From positions 57,787,137 through 57,851,136 of the forward strand of contig NC_052504.1 in the NCBI RefSeq assembly GCF_014356525.2: a stretch of DNA of 64,000 nt, given 5' to 3'. Positions 12,008-20,837 of the stretch are shown here, piece after piece. The stretch comes from Nilaparvata lugens. Its lineage: Eukaryota > Arthropoda > Insecta > Hemiptera > Delphacidae. A program made the position numbers and the translations under genes. Under the pieces are notes generated by a model. It had not been told where the DNA came from, did not search any database, and saw nothing but the letters and a program-made list of their open reading frames with translations. Within the stretch, counting starts at the first letter, position 1. Each line of letters opens with the position of its first letter.

Positions 12008-12589
12008 TTTCTTTCTGTTATAGCTCTACAGCCCATTGTGGGCTTTGGCCTCCTCCACAACATTCCTCCAAACGTTTCTATCCATTATAAATCCTCTCCA
12101 TCCTCTATAACCCATCCTTATCAAATCATCCCTTATCTCATCTTCCCATCGAATTCTTGGTCTGCCTTGTTTTCTTCTTGAGTGAAGCTTCTCTTTAAGC
12201 ACTATTTTTGGCATTCTGGTTTCCTCCATCCTATAAATATGTCCGAACCACCTTAGTCTCTGTGCCTTTATGAAGCGTACTATACTACGGCCTTTTATTA
12301 ATAGTTCAAGTTCAGCATTGGTTCTCCTTCTCCACTCTTCTCCTTCTTTTACAGGACCGTACACTTTTCTAAGCACCTTTCGTTCAAATACACTTAAATT
12401 ATGTTGGTCTTCCTTAGTCAAAGTCCATGATTCAGAGCCATAGGTAACTACAGGTCTTATAAGGGTTTCATAAATCTTAAGCTTGCTGCTTCTACTGATG
12501 AGCCTGCTCTTTAGAAGCTTCATGTTGCTGTAGTATGCTCTATTTCCCGACAATATTCTTTGTTTGATACTGGTGCTCATCATATTCTG
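12008..12589 (-). mobile_element. 5'-truncated LINE insertion inside env, 14-bp target duplication
   Basis: The 582-base insert is flanked by the identical word ccgtctagattcct at 11994-12007 and 12590-12603, a target-site duplication of the size left by target-primed reverse transcription. Its frame (12026-12583, 185 codons) is the C-terminal end of an endonuclease-RT protein of the kind often annotated as 'craniofacial development protein 2-like': WTLTKEDQHNLSVFERKVLR, then RWFGHIYRM and RRKQGRPRIRWEDEIRDDL. The RT core and endonuclease are missing (5' truncation). The 3' end carries a short A-rich tail. It shares orientation with the host element. Confidence 0.9.
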
Positions 12590-12603
12590 CCGTCTAGATT
12601 CCT

Positions 12604-13650
12604 ATCATTTAATAATTGCTCAATACATTTATCATTAAGTTCGCTTACTTCACTACAATAATAATCATCATAAATGAGTTCACAATTTCCAGAAAATAAT
12701 TTGTCATTTCGAAGAACAAAAGAAGGATGTGCAATAGTTGTTAAAATTTCGTTACCGACAATGACAGGATAAGACAATAGAAAAAACGTTTCATAAACAG
12801 TTGACAATAGCGGTACGTCCACAAAATATGAAATATGGTCTTTAAATATTCCACAATGTACTTTGCTTAGTTTCCATAACACACTAATTTTATTTGAAAT
12901 AAAGCTGACATTTGAGTTTTTTTGTAGGAGAAAAAGATCATCATGAGAAATAATAGAAGAATGCAGTATTTTCAATTTACAAAATTCGAGACTAGTTACA
13001 ATGTCAGATATTTTATTATTCAGAAGCAGGAGCGAGTCGAATAACAAAGAGGATTGCTGATTCATTTCCATTCGGTTCGATTCATTGAACAAAGAATTAA
13101 AGTAATTGCTGATTTTTAGATTATTCGCTCTGATTACTTTCATCTCATTATTGAATTCGTTAATTAATTTCTGATTTACAGCAAATTGCTTGTCTACATT
13201 GTTACTAAGATGATATTCATTAGATTGGACTGTCTGCAAAATTTTGTCATATCTTTCCTTATCATCAGCATCCATGTTCCCAGTGATCCACGAAATCGCG
13301 GATCCTAAACCATTAAAAAGACCTCTTTTCTGCCTATAATTAACGGATTGAATCTCATTCAATTTATTCTTAGTGTATTTCAAATTCAATTTCATCATAC
13401 TTAAGCGACTCTTATCAATATTATTCCTTTTAGCGAGAAAATCAACAAATGTTTCAATATTACTTAATTCTAAACGTAAATAACTAGTATTAATATTATG
13501 AACATAGGTAAAAGTTTCATTAATTATATGAGAATTCTGTATCTTGATTGGAGCAATACCAGATGTTCTGCTCAAATCTACCATCTTATAAGACGTTGCT
13601 GGGGCCAGCAACAGGAGAATTAGGGGCAGTACCATCACGTCCTGTAACAA
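12604..13650 (-). pseudogene. env: Envelope-like protein, N-terminal part (interrupted)
   Basis: The frame starts at 13650 with a hydrophobic signal peptide (residues about 6-20). A furin-type site RQKR at residues 106-109 is followed by a glycine-rich hydrophobic fusion-peptide-like stretch. This layout matches the envelope proteins of insect errantiviruses, which are related to baculovirus F proteins. Two or more NxS/T sites are present. The gene is cut near residue 350 by the LINE fragment at 12008-12589, and the last residues of the open frame (to 12580) come partly from the insert. This copy cannot make a full protein. Confidence 0.8.
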
Positions 13651-13870
13651 ATAAATCCTTTTTCTTACCCTTCACCGGTTTTTTAGGCCGTTTCATTCTG
13701 TTAGGGTGCAATTTAAAAGGGCGTTTTTGGATAGCTTTAGGATTCCTAGCTAATTGCTGTGTTGTATCGTAATTTACTTTGATGAATTTCGGTTTTGTTT
13801 TCTTATTAAATGTCGATTTTATGTGTGGCTCGTTTCCAATTTCAACATTCTTCTCACGATTAACATTCAA
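13586..13870 (-). CDS. Basic C-terminal tail of integrase, shifted frame
   Basis: 94 codons beginning TTG, overlapping the end of the integrase frame by 4 bases in the -1 frame. The sequence is rich in K, R and P (for example RNPKAIQKRPFKLHPNRMKR), the composition of Gypsy-group integrase C-termini. The frame change falls in an A-rich run (about 13880-13905), where a 1-base indel is likely. It overlaps the start of env by 65 bases. Confidence 0.6.
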   Translation of the reverse strand: MNVNREKNVEIGNEPHIKSTFNKKTKPKFIKVNYDTTQQLARNPKAIQKRPFKLHPNRMKRPKKPVKGKKKDLFVTGRDGTAPNSPVAGPSNVL

Positions 13871-14925
13871 TTTCTCAGTACGTTTTTGTTTTTCTTCTTC
13901 AATTTATTCTTAATCATTTTATGCACTAGGTTGACTCGTTCAAGATACTGTTGGGACAGTTGTTCAGTTACTAATCTCTCTGTTATTCCGTTTACAAAAG
14001 GGTTATTCGATATTCCATATGTTATTTCCATAGGAGACATTTTCAAGGTAGAGTTTAGAGTATTATTGAAGGCAATTACCGCTAATTTCATATTAGTTTC
14101 AGTAGTGTTGGTTTTATTTTCAAGTTGAATGGCATTCAGAATTTCAATAAGTGTAGAATGAGTCCTTTCTACCAAACCTTGCGAGTCTGGGTGTCCGGGA
14201 GTAACGTAATATGGTTCAATGCCATAAAGTCTCAGGAAATCACGTAGGCCTGCATTGTCAAATTCACGTCCGTTGTCCATTTGTACAATTTTGGGTATGG
14301 GGAAAGCAGAGAAATAGTCGTTTAAGCATTCTTGGATATCGACTTGGTTCAAACTTTTTATTGGATGGACCGTTAGCCGTTTGGAAAAACAGTCAGTCAT
14401 CGTTAAAAACTTTATTTTGTCATATTGGAAGCAATCAATCTGTATTTTTTCGAACGGTGTTTCAGGAGTGGGTGTGATTTTATAGTCAACTCGAACGGGT
14501 CTCCTGTCATATTTAACCTTTAAGCAAACAGCACATTTATTAATGTAACCAGTCACATCCTGTAGCATTGATGGCCAGTAATATTTACGTCGTATTTGAT
14601 TATAAGATTCATTGATACCACGGTGGAATGTTTTACCCTCATGATAATTAGAGATTACCTGTTTTTGTTCATCATTTTGTGTCACATCTAAGTTCATTCT
14701 TTTATACCGTTTAAGTTTGATCGAATCAAAAGTCTCTAGCAGTACGTTCTTGAAATTGTTAAAAATCCGTTCATACTCATCGTATAGGGCTCCGGCACGC
14801 GAGCAGAAAACTCCATACTTTGTATTCGGTTTCAAATACTCTATACATTTGTCCTTCATGTCATCGTAATCATTAGCATTCCTAAAATAAATAATCAATC
14901 TATTTTTATCAAAAATCTTAATCAA
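13867..14925 (-). CDS. Integrase part of Pol, in a shifted frame
   Basis: 352 codons, opening 4 bases before the RT-RNase H frame stops, in the -1 frame. The first codon is TTG and no ATG marks a start, so this is a continuation of pol and not a separate gene. The HHCC zinc domain is seen (HEGKTFH ... CAVC). The DDE catalytic core follows: D in IQIDCFQ, D in MDNGREF and E in GLVERTH. It ends early at 13867. The basic C-terminal tail continues in yet another frame (13586-13870). Whether the shift at 14925 is a mutation or a programmed site cannot be told from one copy. Confidence 0.85.
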   Translation of the reverse strand: MIKIFDKNRLIIYFRNANDYDDMKDKCIEYLKPNTKYGVFCSRAGALYDEYERIFNNFKNVLLETFDSIKLKRYKRMNLDVTQNDEQKQVISNYHEGKTFHRGINESYNQIRRKYYWPSMLQDVTGYINKCAVCLKVKYDRRPVRVDYKITPTPETPFEKIQIDCFQYDKIKFLTMTDCFSKRLTVHPIKSLNQVDIQECLNDYFSAFPIPKIVQMDNGREFDNAGLRDFLRLYGIEPYYVTPGHPDSQGLVERTHSTLIEILNAIQLENKTNTTETNMKLAVIAFNNTLNSTLKMSPMEITYGISNNPFVNGITERLVTEQLSQQYLERVNLVHKMIKNKLKKKNKNVLRN

Positions 14926-17588
14926 GCGAGGGGTTGGTCACCTCGTTCAAGTACTAATTGGTTATGTTCTACATTCAGAATCTTATCGTCATCAGCAATA
15001 GTTACTTGCTCGTTTGAACTCTCTTGAGAGTGTATTGTGGCTAAACTGTTATTATCATCTTCACGTTCATTACCATTTTCATTATTATTTACAACATTTT
15101 CATAATCAATATCACGCACAATGTTTTCATTAGCATCATTATGTACAACGTCGTCATTTCTATTATCAATACCTATAATATCATCATTATCAGTTCCTAC
15201 GGCCGGGTTATCTATTTGTTGGAGAATTTCATCAAGGGAACTAACGTCTATGGAGGGAGCTTCAGTACGAGTATTGAATCGCAGCAATTCGTCCACGTTA
15301 ATATCATCGAATTCATGATCAGGGTCGTGAGCACTATTATCAAAACCGTGAAAGCCATCTTCTAGACCAGTTTCGTGGGGGTCAGTAGCAATATTCGCAA
15401 ACCCGCGAAAGCCATCTTCAAAACCTAAAAAATCATCTTCCTCATTTTCCATCATGTGAACATTATTAGGACGAGACAGAGCGTCCGCTACGTAATTGGT
15501 CTTCCCATTTATGTAAATAATATCAAAATCAAATTCCTCTAATAATAGTTTCCATCTAATGAGTTTCGAGTTCGGTTCTTTGATGCTATGAAGCCACTGG
15601 AGAGGCTTGTGATCAGTTTGAATGAGAAACTTCCGTCCGTATAAATAAGGTCTGAAATATTTACAGCACCAGACAATAGCCAATAACTCTTTTTCTATGG
15701 TGGAGAGATTGATCTCATGTTTATTCAAAGTTCGCGAAGCATACGCTACTGGTAGATCTTTTCCTTCAAAAACTTGGGATAATACCCCTCCTATAGCATA
15801 ATTGCTCGCGTCAGTCGTGACAATGAACTGTTTAGAGAAATCAGGGAGTTGTAATATTGGACTGTTCTGTAACATTGTTTTCAATTTCTCAAATGCATTT
15901 ACATATTCTGTATTATTAATATCGATCTTTACATCCTTTTTCAATGCCTGAGTCAGAGGTTTTGCGATTTTTGCATAGTTCTGTATCATTTTCCTATAGT
16001 AGCCTGTTAACCCTAAGAATTGTTTGATTTGTTTTTCGGTTTTAGGTATTTTAAAATCCTTTATGGCCTGCAATTTGGCTGGGTTGGGTTGAATACCGCG
16101 TTCTGAAACAATGTGGCCAAGGTATAACAATTCTCTTTTGAAAAATTCGGTTTTGTCAAGCTGTATTTTGAGATTGTGATTTTGTAGTTTCTTGAAAACA
16201 GATTTTAAATGTTTCAAATGTTCTTCCAAATTGTCAGAGAATACTATTATATCATCCATATATACTAATACATTCGGCATTTTAGCAAACAATATATTCA
16301 TATTTCTTTGAAAGAATGGGGGTGCATTTTTCAGCCCGAAAGGGAGCCTAAGAAACTCGTAGTGACCATCTTCCGTTGAAAAAGCAGTTTTAGGAACAGA
16401 TTCTGGGTCCATTTCGATTTGATGGAAACCTGAGTACAAATCTATTGTGGAGAAATAAGTGGCTCTCCCAATTTTACCGAAAAGATCTTCAATGTTTGGT
16501 AAAGGATATTTATCAGCTATCGTCTTGTCATTAAGTTTCCTGTAGTCTATCACCATTCTTATTTTCTTTTTCCCTGAAGCATCTAGTTTTTTTGGAACAA
16601 CCCATATTGGGGAATTGTATGGAGAGTTGGAGGGTTGAATGATTTTATTTTGCAGCAGTTTATCAATTTCGATTTGTACGTCTTTCTTGAATATTTGGGG
16701 GTACCTATAGTTTCGTGTGTACACAGGATTGTCATCTACAGTATTGATCTTATGTTTTAATAAGTTTGTTGAACCAAGAGGAATATTATCAAGCTTTATT
16801 ATCGCAGGGAATTTGATAATTAAATCGTATATCTCTCTTTTTTCTTCGTCATTCATGTGGTCAGTTCGTAAAGTTTCATGGATCAATTTCTTTATCAATG
16901 CAAAATTTTCAGGACGTGTGGTCATTGAGTCATTATGCGAGTCAAGAATCGTTTCTACTTCCTCAATTTCCATGGGTTCAGGACTGATGGTCATGAGTTC
17001 ATGAGAGAAAGCTATACAAGTACATTCACCATTAACAATATCAACTATACCTTCTTCAATACAATAGTTAGAATTATTTATAGGTTTAAGTAATCCCTGT
17101 CCTACAGTGGGAATAGACCTAACTGGGATAGTTATTACATTAAATCCAGGTTTCAATTCAATTTGTTTTCTACTAGAATTAATTACAGATAATAACGGTT
17201 TTGATACGTTGCCATAATCTAACGTATTAGTCTCATAATTTACATGGGCCTTGAGTTGTTGCATAGTTTCATTACCTAAAAGAATATCGTACCTGTCGGA
17301 AAAATCATATATATACATCTTAATTCTAGAAAGATTCGGAAATAATGTGGATGGACCAAAAAATATATACTCATGTCCACCACTTGTACCAGCCGGGGTT
17401 TTTACAACAAATTTTTCCTTATATCTAGTTACAGTTGGCGGTACAATTGCAGGATGTACATAATTCATCATCGATCCAGTGTCAACAAGCCATTTTCTGT
17501 TTACATCATCGACAAAATAGGGTAGCGATTTATCAATAATATTCAATTCAAGCTGTTTGGGGGGGTTTCCGCCGGATTGGGGCCACAC
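14922..17588 (-). CDS. pol: Pol: protease, reverse transcriptase and RNase H
   Basis: 888 codons. The aspartic protease active site is LVDTGS (residues 34-39). RT follows at about 310-480 with the catalytic YMDD at 443-446. RNase H is at about 588-707 with candidate catalytic residues D593, E632 and D659 (TTDAS and TDHKP blocks). Residues 708-888 form an unusual acidic, asparagine-rich tail with a repeated EDGF.GF unit, and the frame then stops. Integrase begins at once in another frame, whereas most Gypsy-group elements keep RT and IN in one frame. Expression is probably by frameshift from gag, so the nominal first codon (17588) need not be a real start. Confidence 0.93.
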   Translation of the reverse strand: MWPQSGGNPPKQLELNIIDKSLPYFVDDVNRKWLVDTGSMMNYVHPAIVPPTVTRYKEKFVVKTPAGTSGGHEYIFFGPSTLFPNLSRIKMYIYDFSDRYDILLGNETMQQLKAHVNYETNTLDYGNVSKPLLSVINSSRKQIELKPGFNVITIPVRSIPTVGQGLLKPINNSNYCIEEGIVDIVNGECTCIAFSHELMTISPEPMEIEEVETILDSHNDSMTTRPENFALIKKLIHETLRTDHMNDEEKREIYDLIIKFPAIIKLDNIPLGSTNLLKHKINTVDDNPVYTRNYRYPQIFKKDVQIEIDKLLQNKIIQPSNSPYNSPIWVVPKKLDASGKKKIRMVIDYRKLNDKTIADKYPLPNIEDLFGKIGRATYFSTIDLYSGFHQIEMDPESVPKTAFSTEDGHYEFLRLPFGLKNAPPFFQRNMNILFAKMPNVLVYMDDIIVFSDNLEEHLKHLKSVFKKLQNHNLKIQLDKTEFFKRELLYLGHIVSERGIQPNPAKLQAIKDFKIPKTEKQIKQFLGLTGYYRKMIQNYAKIAKPLTQALKKDVKIDINNTEYVNAFEKLKTMLQNSPILQLPDFSKQFIVTTDASNYAIGGVLSQVFEGKDLPVAYASRTLNKHEINLSTIEKELLAIVWCCKYFRPYLYGRKFLIQTDHKPLQWLHSIKEPNSKLIRWKLLLEEFDFDIIYINGKTNYVADALSRPNNVHMMENEEDDFLGFEDGFRGFANIATDPHETGLEDGFHGFDNSAHDPDHEFDDINVDELLRFNTRTEAPSIDVSSLDEILQQIDNPAVGTDNDDIIGIDNRNDDVVHNDANENIVRDIDYENVVNNNENGNEREDDNNSLATIHSQESSNEQVTIADDDKILNVEHNQLVLERGDQPLA

Positions 17589-18958
17589 CCTAAAAAATGA
17601 TCTGCCATTTCATTCACAGCTGATGTTAGATTGTTGAGTTGCGATTGCAACAATTGAATACGAGTCGATGCATTTACTTGATTGATATCATCATTTGATT
17701 CATCGAGATAGTGAAGATCCTGGAAAGGATTGTTTCTTGCCGAATTGTTAGCATTTCTATTAGTAGAAGCAGTACGCATGGAGACAGTATTCTGCGAGTC
17801 CCAGTTGTGAGACTGTTGAATGTTTCGTGCTCCGTTTGAAAAGTTACGAGAATTGTTATTGAAAGATTTCGGTTGGAAATTTTGGAATTGCGACTGCTGA
17901 AAAGTAGAGGTAGAGGGAACTACACTTTGTTGGAAATTAGAATGTTGAGGCTGTTGAAAATGGATTTGATGAGGTTGTTGGAACCGATTCTGAGTAGTGA
18001 AGGGTTGCTGGAACCGATTCTGATTGAAGTGTTGCTGGCGGAAATTCCGAGGAGAGAATTGTCGGAATTGATTAAAAACTGGTTGTGGTTGAAAGAAATT
18101 CCGCGGTTGGAACTGAGAATTGATTTGCTTTTCACTCACTGCACTTTTGTCACTTACGGGCTCTGCACATTTTAATTGTTTCAAAACAATGCTACAATCA
18201 CTGCGCAGGGTATCGCGGGCGTCGTCCAAGTTCTTGAGTTTGTATACCTGAAGATGAGCTCCGAGTGTTGGATGAACACCGTGAATGAGCGTGCGGACAA
18301 GAGTTGTATCGAGTTGTTCGAGAAGATTTTTCAGGAGATCCCCGGTTACACCATCAAGCTTATAGCGGGTCACCACTCTGGTGCGTTTTTCACTGAGTCT
18401 TTGTAGGAAGTCGAGGGGGTGTTCGTATTGGAATGATTTCATTACAGCAATTTCGGCTATTAGGTCAGGGACCGTGCGTTTATCAGAGAAGCTTTTCGTT
18501 AAAAGTTCAATAAGTTCAGCTAAGTTGGAACACTCGCAATTTTGTACAACATCATCTGCAGCACCTTCCAAACTGTGGAGGGCGGCAGTAAATAACAGCC
18601 AATGATTTTCTTCGCGTTGTGATTGTTCAATTTTATCGTTACAATACAGATTGAAAATGTCTTGGAGAGATTTGATAAATTTTGGAATTTTATTGGAAGT
18701 TCCATCGAATTTTGGAATATAGTCCAGCAAATATTTCGGGATAGATTTGGTTGACATGATCACAGGGTCTAATTTTGACGGTCGAATGAGTGTAGAAGAT
18801 GAAGTGAAGAAAATGTTCGCATCTGTACTTACAGTTGATGGTAGTTTTACTTCCGTCTCAAATTTGTGGAAGGAGTCTTCGTTGTCTGCCAGGTTGAACT
18901 TCGAAGGTCGCAGGTGTGGTACGCAGAGAACTTGTCTTGAAGGGTTCACCTCACTCAC
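17543..18958 (-). CDS. gag: Gag polyprotein of the LTR retrotransposon
   Basis: An open frame of 471 codons, about 110 bases downstream of the 5' LTR. The N-terminal two thirds has the mostly helical composition of a retrotransposon capsid, with a conserved-looking 'SFQYEHPLDFLQRL' stretch near residue 175-190. The C-terminal third is glutamine/asparagine-rich (many FQQ and NRFQQP units, about residues 285-400), a probable RNA-binding tail. No CCHC zinc knuckle is present, as in many errantivirus Gags. It overlaps pol by 46 bases, and pol lies in the -1 frame, so Gag-Pol would need a -1 ribosomal frameshift. The frame is intact. The start at 18958 is the first ATG. Confidence 0.85.
   Translation of the reverse strand: MSEVNPSRQVLCVPHLRPSKFNLADNEDSFHKFETEVKLPSTVSTDANIFFTSSSTLIRPSKLDPVIMSTKSIPKYLLDYIPKFDGTSNKIPKFIKSLQDIFNLYCNDKIEQSQREENHWLLFTAALHSLEGAADDVVQNCECSNLAELIELLTKSFSDKRTVPDLIAEIAVMKSFQYEHPLDFLQRLSEKRTRVVTRYKLDGVTGDLLKNLLEQLDTTLVRTLIHGVHPTLGAHLQVYKLKNLDDARDTLRSDCSIVLKQLKCAEPVSDKSAVSEKQINSQFQPRNFFQPQPVFNQFRQFSPRNFRQQHFNQNRFQQPFTTQNRFQQPHQIHFQQPQHSNFQQSVVPSTSTFQQSQFQNFQPKSFNNNSRNFSNGARNIQQSHNWDSQNTVSMRTASTNRNANNSARNNPFQDLHYLDESNDDINQVNASTRIQLLQSQLNNLTSAVNEMADHFLGCGPNPAETPPNSLN
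17559..17565 (-). promoter_or_regulatory. Probable -1 frameshift site between gag and pol
   Basis: The minus strand has a run of seven C followed by A inside the gag/pol overlap. In the gag frame the codons are ACC CCC CCA, so C CCC CCA fits the X XXY YYZ slip rule. After slipping back one base the ribosome would read into pol (PPKQLELN). No downstream pseudoknot was modelled. Confidence 0.5.
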
Positions 18959-19048
18959 TGGTTTTCCGGATTTTTCACGAAGTCGAAATTAAAGATCGCG
19001 AATCGAAAAAAACTTGTTGTTAAATGAACAACCTCGAAAAAACGTAAG

Positions 19049-19067
19049 GAAGGTAGTTCGGGCGCCA
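19049..19067 (-). other. Primer binding site, tRNA-Lys type
   Basis: Directly inside the 5' LTR the minus strand reads TGGCGCCCGAAC, complementary to the 3' end of tRNA-Lys including CCA. Its first T overlaps the last base of the LTR, which is common in errantiviruses. It primes minus-strand DNA synthesis. Confidence 0.8.
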
Positions 19068-19263
19068 GTTATAGTTCTGGGGTAACCAAACACCTTTTTA
19101 AAAAGAAAACTTTATTTTCAAACACATAATTATAAAATATACATCGAAAAAGAGAGAAGTGCTCTCGGTGAAGTTTGGCAGTAGACTGACTAAAAGTACT
19201 ATGATCGAGCATTACAATGGAATACAGCGTCAGCAATAATATTGGGTGTTACCAGATGTAACT
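19067..19263 (-). repeat. 5' LTR of the errantivirus-like element
   Basis: 197 bases, identical by eye to 11194-11390. Read on the minus strand it begins AGTTACATCTGG and ends AACTATAACT, the AGT...ACT style of insect Gypsy-group LTRs. It has a TCAGT initiator-like word (plus coordinates 19185-19189), typical of arthropod TATA-less start sites, and an AATAAA signal shortly downstream. Being the upstream LTR, it should drive transcription. Confidence 0.93.
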
Positions 19264-19415
19264 AATGACTTAGAATATAACTAAAACTGAACTATAGGAT
19301 ATTTCTCCAGTGTACTTTTTTGAAGTGAGGTTTCTCTGGTGGGTTTTTTGTGGTACTCCGCTACTTCTTTTAACTATGTTTTTTTTGTTATTCTTCTCTG
19401 AAGTTCTTTAGTTCT

Positions 19416-20599
19416 TTAGCCTCTATAGTTAACTGGGTGAGCCTCAGCACAATTGAAACATTTGGCTGGGGTTTCTGTAGTCTTGGTACATGAAATAGTC
19501 CAGTGTTTTCCAGCACTCTTCACACACACAGGTTCGTGTTGACAGTATGTCTGAGTATGACCAAACGGCTGACAACGTTTACATTTTATTGCTTTTGATT
19601 GATTCAATTTTCACTTTCATGTAGCAAATATGTTTAATTTCATATATTTTTTGTATCTTCTGTATTATTGAATGTTAACATGAACATTGGAAGTCTGATA
19701 ATGTGTTCTTTTCCATCCTTCTTCACTTTTCCAATTTTGTTGACTGCACTGATTATTTGAAAGCCTCTGCTTAGAAGATCGTTCTTTATATCCTCTGGAT
19801 CGCATGATGGATGAAGCTCTTTAGCCATGACACGAATTGGACGAGTTTGTTTGTTTTTGTACGTGTGCCAGTCATATTTAGCTTCATTCAACATCTTGGT
19901 TAAATCTCTGTATTCTTGTTCAGTTTCAACATTCAATTTTAGCTGGTTGTTGTTCATCATGTTGGCACTGAAATTGAGATTTTTCGATTTCAATGCCTCT
20001 TTAATTTTAGAATACTCTTGAACATTGCTTAATATGACTGGTGGTGGCCTGTTTTTCTTTTCTGTCGGTTTCATACTTGTAGACTCAGTTGCAGGCCTTA
20101 TTTTTTCTGGTGAGTCACGGATTTTTCTCTTCTTTTGTTTAGGGAGAATCCATGCAGTCTCTGATGCTACCATTTTCTCTTCTTCCTCCTTATTCGGTGG
20201 TGAATAATTTTTACTGTTACTTCTAGAAGATGCTGGTTGCATTGTATGTGAAGCTGATGATTGAAGCTTCTGTGTCGTTGAATATGCTGATGAAAACATC
20301 TCTTTCAGCTGATTAATCTCCGACAGTGCTCTCTCCAACTCCTTTTCCAGCTTATGCATTCTTTCTCTCTCTTCACAAGTGACTTCTTTCCATGCGTTGT
20401 ACAAAAACTGCTCCGCTGCAGTTTTCAGTTAGTTCGTTTTTAGAAACGATTCCGGGGAAGTGTTGACGTTTACAGTCATTGACGCTGGTTCAACGCTCTA
20501 AGCCGGTGTTAGTTGACTCATAGTTGCGTCTTCCTCTGTTTCCTCCTCCTCTTCGAACTCTAGCAGTAGGAAGGTCGGCAATCTTTTTGGAGTCGACAT
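19416..20599 (-). pseudogene. Jockey-like ORF1 (gag), zinc-knuckle protein, decayed
   Basis: An ATG at 20599 opens a frame with an acidic EEEEE stretch, interrupted by two stops, then a long run (20404-19640) with a coiled-coil-like start (EKELERALSEINQLKEMF) and an RNA-binding-like RPIRVMAKELHPSCDPEDI block. After a frameshift the frame at 19416-19607 shows CCHC-type knuckles (CKRCQPFGHTQTYC, CVKSAGKHWTISC and CFNCAEAHPVNYRG). This is the standard Jockey ORF1. The C-terminal remainder lies at 10764-10970, across the LTR insertion. Confidence 0.85.
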
Positions 20600-20837
20600 T
20601 CCTTACATTCCTCAGCCGGATTAGATGATAATTCAGCACTGAACTGTTTTTTCAGCGCAGGGCACTGAACTCGCGCACAACAATTAAAACACTGAAATCA
20701 GCACTTTAACTATTGCATACACTATTTCAACTACTCTCACTAAAAAAAAATACGTCTGCTCGCTACGATTGCTCGATCGATACTAAGTGATTAGTGAGTG
20801 TTATTATTTATTCAATTTGGTTTGTAAACAATCTAAA

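Larger units (their letters stand above)
11194..19263 (-). mobile_element. Errantivirus-like (Gypsy superfamily) LTR retrotransposon, 8.07 kb
   Basis: Two 197-bp LTRs, identical by eye, enclose gag, pol (protease, RT, RNase H, integrase) and an envelope-like gene on the minus strand. A tRNA-Lys-type primer site abuts the 5' LTR and a purine tract abuts the 3' LTR. Gene order and the envelope-type third gene place it with insect errantiviruses. Short matching flanks (aat) lie at both outer ends, but no convincing 4-base target duplication is visible. It inserted into the Jockey copy. Two frame changes in pol and an insertion in env make this copy defective. Confidence 0.93.
7929..20650 (-). 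mobile_element. Old Jockey-like LINE, split by an LTR retrotransposon
   Basis: On the minus strand this runs from an ORF1 start near 20599, through CCHC zinc knuckles, an APE endonuclease and RT, to a conserved C-terminal tail. It ends in an A-tract (T-run on the plus strand at 7929-7938), as expected for a LINE 3' end. It is interrupted between ORF1 and ORF2 by the LTR element at 11194-19263 and by a small foreign LINE fragment at about 10950-11190. Stops and frameshifts are scattered throughout, so this is an old copy. Its 5' limit is approximate. Confidence 0.8.

Noticed and set aside
12026..12583. Host gene similar to 'craniofacial development protein 2'
   Set aside because: Such database names come from LINE-encoded endonuclease-RT proteins. 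Here the frame is a truncated LINE tail with a target duplication inside env.
14923..14925. Independent translation start for integrase
   Set aside because: The first codon is TTG, so a separate gene is less likely than a frame change within pol.
11188..19268. Clear 4-base target duplication for the LTR element
   Set aside because: Flanks read ...caat and aatg...; only aat is shared, so the duplication is not demonstrated.
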